Assembly (NCBI GenBank): GCA_002840155.1 | Contig: PGZH01000012.1 | Coordinates: forward strand, 80,179-144,178 | Origin: Gammaproteobacteria bacterium HGW-Gammaproteobacteria-13 | Lineage (GTDB): Bacteria; Pseudomonadota; Gammaproteobacteria; Pseudomonadales; Pseudomonadaceae | Length of the DNA stretch: 64,000 nucleotides | Direction of reading: 5' to 3' | Shown here: positions 60,753 to 64,000 of the stretch, piece by piece | How the letters are laid out: every line of letters starts with the position of its first letter | How positions within the stretch are numbered: the first letter of the stretch is position 1 | Program-made: the position numbers and the translations under genes | Notes under the pieces: generated by a model | Seen by the model: only the letters and a program-made list of their open reading frames with translations | Told to the model about the DNA's origin: nothing | The model's database searches: none

Positions 60753-62594
60753 ATGCCTGACATGCTGTTTCGCCGTTTCGAACACCTTATCGACGTTTTC
60801 AAAGCCAGCCCGGATGTCGAGCCACCGGCCGGTATGCTGGCGTTTTATGCCTACTATTTGCGCCAGGTCTGGCCGTTGATGATCGCCGTGCTGGTGGTCG
60901 GTTTCGTCGCCGCCCTGATCGAAGTGGCGCTGTTCAGCTTTCTCGGTCAGCTGATCGATATGACGCAGAACACCCCGAGTGGCGAGTTCTTCGAGCAACA
61001 CCAGAACACCCTGTTGTGGATGCTGCTGGTGGCGCTGGTCATCCGCCCGCTGGTGTTCGGCCTGCACAACCTGCTGACGCACCAGACCATCAACCCTGGC
61101 CTGACCAACCTGATCCGCTGGCAGAATCATCGCTATGTGCTCAAGCAGAGCCTGAGCTTTTTCCAGAACGATTTTGCCGGGCGCATCGCACAGCGCATCA
61201 TGCAGACCGGCCCTTCGCTGCGTGATTCAGCCATGCAGGTGGTCGATGCGCTCTGGCATGTGCTGGTGTACGCCGCCAGCGCGCTGTACCTGTTTGCCGC
61301 CGCCGACCTGCGCCTGATTGCCCCACTGCTGCTGTGGATCGTCGGTTACTGCGCGGCACTCTGGTACTTCGTGCCGCGTATCAAGGAACGTTCTGCGGCG
61401 GCCTCAGCGGCGCGCTCGAAAGTCATGGGCCGGGTGGTCGACGGCTACAGCAACGTCACCACGCTCAAGCTGTTCGCCCACACCCAGGTCGAGGAACACT
61501 ACGCCCGCGAAGCCATGCAGGAGCTGCTCGGCAAGGTGCGTCTGCAGGCGCGCATCATCACCACCCTGGATTTTCTGATCACCTGCCTTAACGGCATGCT
61601 GATCGTCGGCACCGGCGCGCTGGCCCTGTGGTTGTGGGATCAGCAACTGATCAGCACCGGCGCCATCGCCCTGGCGCTGGGCCTGGTGATCCGCATCAAC
61701 GGCATGGCCGAATGGATCATGTGGGTGGTCAACGGTATTTTCGAGAACGTCGGCACCGTGCAGGACGGCATGAAAACCATCGTCCAGCCGCGCCAGGTAC
61801 TCGACCAGACCGAGGCCAAGCAGCTGCACGTCAGCCAGGGCGCTGTGCAGTTCGACAACATCCACTTCCACTACGGCAAACGCAACGGCGTGATCGCCGG
61901 CCTCAGCCTGACAGTGGCGCCCGGCGAGAAGATCGGCCTGATCGGCCCTTCCGGCGCTGGCAAATCAACCCTGGCCAATCTGCTGCTACGCCTCTACGAC
62001 CTGGAGAGCGGACGCATCCTGATTGACGGCCAGAACATCGCCGAGGTGGCCCAGGAAAGCTTGCGCGCGCAGATCGGCATGGTCACCCAGGACACCTCGC
62101 TGCTGCACCGCTCAATCCGCGACAACCTGCTCTACGGCAAACCCGAAGCCAGCGAAGCACAGCTGCTCGATGCCGTGCGCAAGGCCCGCGCCGACAGCTT
62201 TATTCCGCTACTGGACGACGGCATGGGCGGCCATGGTTTCGACGCGCAGATCGGCGAGCGCGGAGTAAAACTTTCCGGCGGCCAGCGTCAGCGCATCGCC
62301 ATCGCCCGTGTGCTGCTCAAGGACGCACCGATCCTGGTGCTGGACGAAGCCACCTCGGCGCTGGACTCGGAAATCGAAGCGGCGATCCAGGAAAGCCTGG
62401 ATACCCTGATGCAGGGAAAAACGGTGATCGCCATCGCCCACCGCCTGTCGACCATTGCACGCATGGACCGCCTGGTGGTGATCGATCAGGGGCGCATTGT
62501 CGAAACCGGCAGTCATAGTGAGTTGATCGCCGCAGGCGGCCTCTATGCGCGCCTTTGGCAGCATCAGACGGGTGGGTTTGTCGGCGTCGATTGA
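60753..62594 (+). CDS. ABC exporter, fused permease and ATPase
   Basis: A 613-residue type IV ABC half-transporter, with six N-terminal membrane helices (residues ~35-330) and a C-terminal ATPase. Nucleotide motifs are GPSGAGKST (Walker A), LSGGQRQRIAIAR (signature), ILVLDEATSALDSE (Walker B) and AHRLST (H-loop). The family exports lipids, drugs or peptides as a dimer; substrate is unknown. An ATG 9 bp downstream (MLFRRFEHL) is also possible. A -10-like TAGAAT lies 28 bp upstream. Confidence 0.92.
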   Translation: MPDMLFRRFEHLIDVFKASPDVEPPAGMLAFYAYYLRQVWPLMIAVLVVGFVAALIEVALFSFLGQLIDMTQNTPSGEFFEQHQNTLLWMLLVALVIRPLVFGLHNLLTHQTINPGLTNLIRWQNHRYVLKQSLSFFQNDFAGRIAQRIMQTGPSLRDSAMQVVDALWHVLVYAASALYLFAAADLRLIAPLLLWIVGYCAALWYFVPRIKERSAAASAARSKVMGRVVDGYSNVTTLKLFAHTQVEEHYAREAMQELLGKVRLQARIITTLDFLITCLNGMLIVGTGALALWLWDQQLISTGAIALALGLVIRINGMAEWIMWVVNGIFENVGTVQDGMKTIVQPRQVLDQTEAKQLHVSQGAVQFDNIHFHYGKRNGVIAGLSLTVAPGEKIGLIGPSGAGKSTLANLLLRLYDLESGRILIDGQNIAEVAQESLRAQIGMVTQDTSLLHRSIRDNLLYGKPEASEAQLLDAVRKARADSFIPLLDDGMGGHGFDAQIGERGVKLSGGQRQRIAIARVLLKDAPILVLDEATSALDSEIEAAIQESLDTLMQGKTVIAIAHRLSTIARMDRLVVIDQGRIVETGSHSELIAAGGLYARLWQHQTGGFVGVD

Positions 62595-62618
62595 GAGTGA
62601 GCTGACACTTGGCGAAGC

Positions 62619-63359
62619 TCAGTTGCGCGCATGAGCCATCTGAAACTTCGCCACGCCTTCCAGTTGCGCCAGCTCATCAGCCATATCGCTGATCCGCGCA
62701 CTCTTCTGCCCGTCCACCGCCACGGCGACAAAGCGCCACTCCAGCTGGCCCTGATCAAAGCTCACTGTGAACGAGCCACCGGCAATCACGTAGCCGCGCT
62801 CGCGGGCAATCTCACGTAAGCGCGCTTCATGCGGGCGAACAAACCCAGGGGCGAAGCGCAGCACAATGGCCAGCGCCGGGCGCGACGGCAGCCGCGCCTC
62901 CAGCTTGGCGCCCCACATCATCAACCCGGCGGAAATCAGGCTCAGCAGCACCGCCGCGCCATAGAAGCCGACGCCCACCAGCACGCCAATCGCCGAAGAG
63001 GCCCAGATCGACGCCGCGGTGGTCAGGCCGCTGATGCTCATGCCGTCCTTCATGATCAGCCCGGCGCCGAGAAAACCAATGCCGGTAACCACGCCCTGAA
63101 TCACCCGCGTTGGGTCAACACTGGCCAAGGAGTGATCGCCCAGCCAGTGCTGCGGGTATACGCACAACACCGTCAGCGCACAGGAGGCCATGCAAACCAT
63201 GCCATAGGTACGCATGCCCGCCGCCCGGCCATGGTAGGAGCGCTCATAACCGACCAGCAGGCCAAGCAACAGCGCGCCGAGCATATTCAGAAACAGAGTC
63301 AGATTGACCGCCACGCCCGGCAGCAGCCAGAACTCATCGACCAGGGAAAATGCACTCAC
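62619..63359 (-). CDS. MgtC/SapB family membrane protein
   Basis: A 246-residue protein with about five N-terminal helices and a cytoplasmic domain from ~residue 160. The MgtC core is LLGLLVGYERSYHGRAAGMRTY, then IQGVVTGIGFLGAGLIMKDG and GLTTAASIWASSAIG. Some relatives aid growth at low magnesium or in macrophages, and inhibit F1Fo ATPase. GTG at 63359 follows GAGG and is the start with family-like context; the frame is open further upstream through the regulatory palindrome. Confidence 0.88.
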   Translation of the reverse strand: MSAFSLVDEFWLLPGVAVNLTLFLNMLGALLLGLLVGYERSYHGRAAGMRTYGMVCMASCALTVLCVYPQHWLGDHSLASVDPTRVIQGVVTGIGFLGAGLIMKDGMSISGLTTAASIWASSAIGVLVGVGFYGAAVLLSLISAGLMMWGAKLEARLPSRPALAIVLRFAPGFVRPHEARLREIARERGYVIAGGSFTVSFDQGQLEWRFVAVAVDGQKSARISDMADELAQLEGVAKFQMAHARN

Positions 63360-63415
63360 AACACACCTCGCAAAGCTGCGGACATGCTCTGAGCGTAGTT
63401 GCCGCCCCCGCAAAC

Positions 63416-63436
63416 TGCGCATAAGAGATATGCGCA
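63416..63436. promoter_or_regulatory. palindrome upstream of mgtC-like gene
   Basis: TGCGCATA / TATGCGCA with a 5-nt spacer is a perfect palindrome 57 bp upstream of the GTG start. It could be an operator or an mRNA hairpin. Confidence 0.4.
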
Positions 63437-63442
63437 CTATCC

Positions 63443-63466
63443 GTAGGAGCGGCCCATGGCCGCGAG
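63443..63466. repeat. REP element (GTAGGAGCGG type)
   Basis: GTAGGAGCGGCC followed by CATGGCCGCGAG matches the classic Pseudomonas REP core (GTAGGAGCGG with a GGCC/GGCC palindrome). It lies 34 bp past the stop of the REP-associated transposase, as expected for a RAYT gene and its own REP. Confidence 0.85.
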
Positions 63467-63499
63467 AAAACGTGGATACACCACCAACGCGGGACCGGA

Positions 63500-63976
63500 T
63501 CAAAGCCAGATGGCATTCCAGAACGGATAATCCCCGATCCGCTTGACCAGGCCCGCCCGCAGAGGATTGGCCACGATATAACGGGCGACTGCTTGCAGGT
63601 CTTGCTCTTCGCGCAGGGCGTGATCATGAAAAGCTTTCGACCAGAGCGACCCCGTTCGATTCAGGGTGCGATTGCTGTGGCGGGAGCTGGCGGACTTGAG
63701 CCGACTAACCACACCACAGAGGTTGTCGGTCTCTCCAAGCTGAAGCAACCAGTGCACATGATCCGGCATCAACACCCAGGCCAGCATGCGGCTAGTTCTG
63801 AGCAAGGCGGCCTCCTCAAAACAGCGCGCGGCTGCGCAGGCCGCAGGAAAGTGGAGAAACAACGGTTCGCGGTTTTGAGTTGTTGTGGTGATCAGATAAG
63901 CCGTATTGCAGATAGATGCACGGCCATTGCGTAATGCTGCGTGCCCTGGTGTTTGGTAGCTGTAACGCTCATCCAT
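63500..63976 (-). CDS. REP-associated tyrosine transposase (RAYT)
   Basis: A 158-residue HUH-type nuclease of the RAYT family (IS200/IS605-related), which acts on REP sequences and may spread them. The HUH motif is MPDHVHWLL, and the nucleophile Tyr is in LQAVARYIVANPLRAGLV. The coding frame is complete in the window, with AAGGAG before the ATG at 63976. A REP element lies just past its stop. It is not flanked by long inverted repeats, so it is not itself an autonomous IS. Confidence 0.92.
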   Translation of the reverse strand: MDERYSYQTPGHAALRNGRASICNTAYLITTTTQNREPLFLHFPAACAAARCFEEAALLRTSRMLAWVLMPDHVHWLLQLGETDNLCGVVSRLKSASSRHSNRTLNRTGSLWSKAFHDHALREEQDLQAVARYIVANPLRAGLVKRIGDYPFWNAIWL

Positions 63977-64000
63977 AAGCGCTCTCCTTGAGAAATTCGC

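Overview
The window looks like core chromosome of a Pseudomonas-type gammaproteobacterium. The evidence is high GC, the cheR-cheV-flgA-flgM-flgN-ycgR order typical of that genus, genus-restricted families (DUF2025, an AEGGADR-repeat secreted protein), a GTAGGAGCGG-type REP element beside a REP-associated transposase, and other dispersed Pseudomonas-like intergenic repeats. I cannot name the species. I see no prophage, CRISPR array, rRNA or integron. About 65 protein genes and one tRNA fill nearly all of the sequence.

Layout. 1-5.4 kb: the end of a DUF1993 gene, a dispersed repeat, an exported alpha/beta hydrolase, and metE divergent from its likely regulator metR. 5.4-12.5 kb: a periplasmic solute-binding protein, then a tetR-MFP-RND efflux operon with a tandem palindromic operator candidate, a GST-like protein and a small cupin. 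12.5-16.6 kb: a methyltransferase and a large, atypical class A PBP-like protein. 16.6-21.1 kb: chemotaxis and flagellar genes, with a near-consensus FliA promoter before flgM. 21.1-25.2 kb: a translationally coupled MFS-glycosyltransferase-glycosyltransferase operon and a glutamine-synthetase-family gene. 25.2-33.4 kb: a repeat-built secreted protein, YceH, SstT, a parvulin, an EamA exporter, a YebC homologue, three lipoproteins and DUF2025. 33.5-41 kb: a D-aminoacylase-like amidohydrolase, a solute-binding protein, an exported phospholipase C-like protein, and a PP2C phosphatase / Ser-Thr kinase / double-FHA operon. 41-46 kb: an acetyltransferase, a diguanylate cyclase, an exported MsrB/MsrA pair, an ABA4-like membrane protein, an exported nuclease and tRNA-Thr. 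46-54 kb: a CvfB-like RNA-binding protein, an LTA-synthase-like phosphotransferase, a solute-binding protein, a quinone-oxidoreductase-like enzyme and a DEAD-box helicase. 54-64 kb: yhhQ behind a likely preQ1-I riboswitch, a CigR-like protein, rarD, a frameshifted azoreductase, a LysR-hydrolase-cyclophilin cluster, an ABC exporter, an MgtC-like protein and a REP-associated transposase.

Most interesting points: a compact preQ1-I-like aptamer whose pseudoknot would hide the yhhQ Shine-Dalgarno; two TGAC-N5-GTCA palindromes exactly 18 bp apart before the tetR efflux operon; the secreted alternating-repeat protein; the stand-alone phosphatase/kinase/FHA operon; the divergent PBP-like enzyme; and a single extra base in a G5 run that breaks an otherwise intact azoreductase. 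Nothing here clearly amounts to a wholly new multi-gene system. All identifications come from reading motifs and recalled family features; no database search was run.
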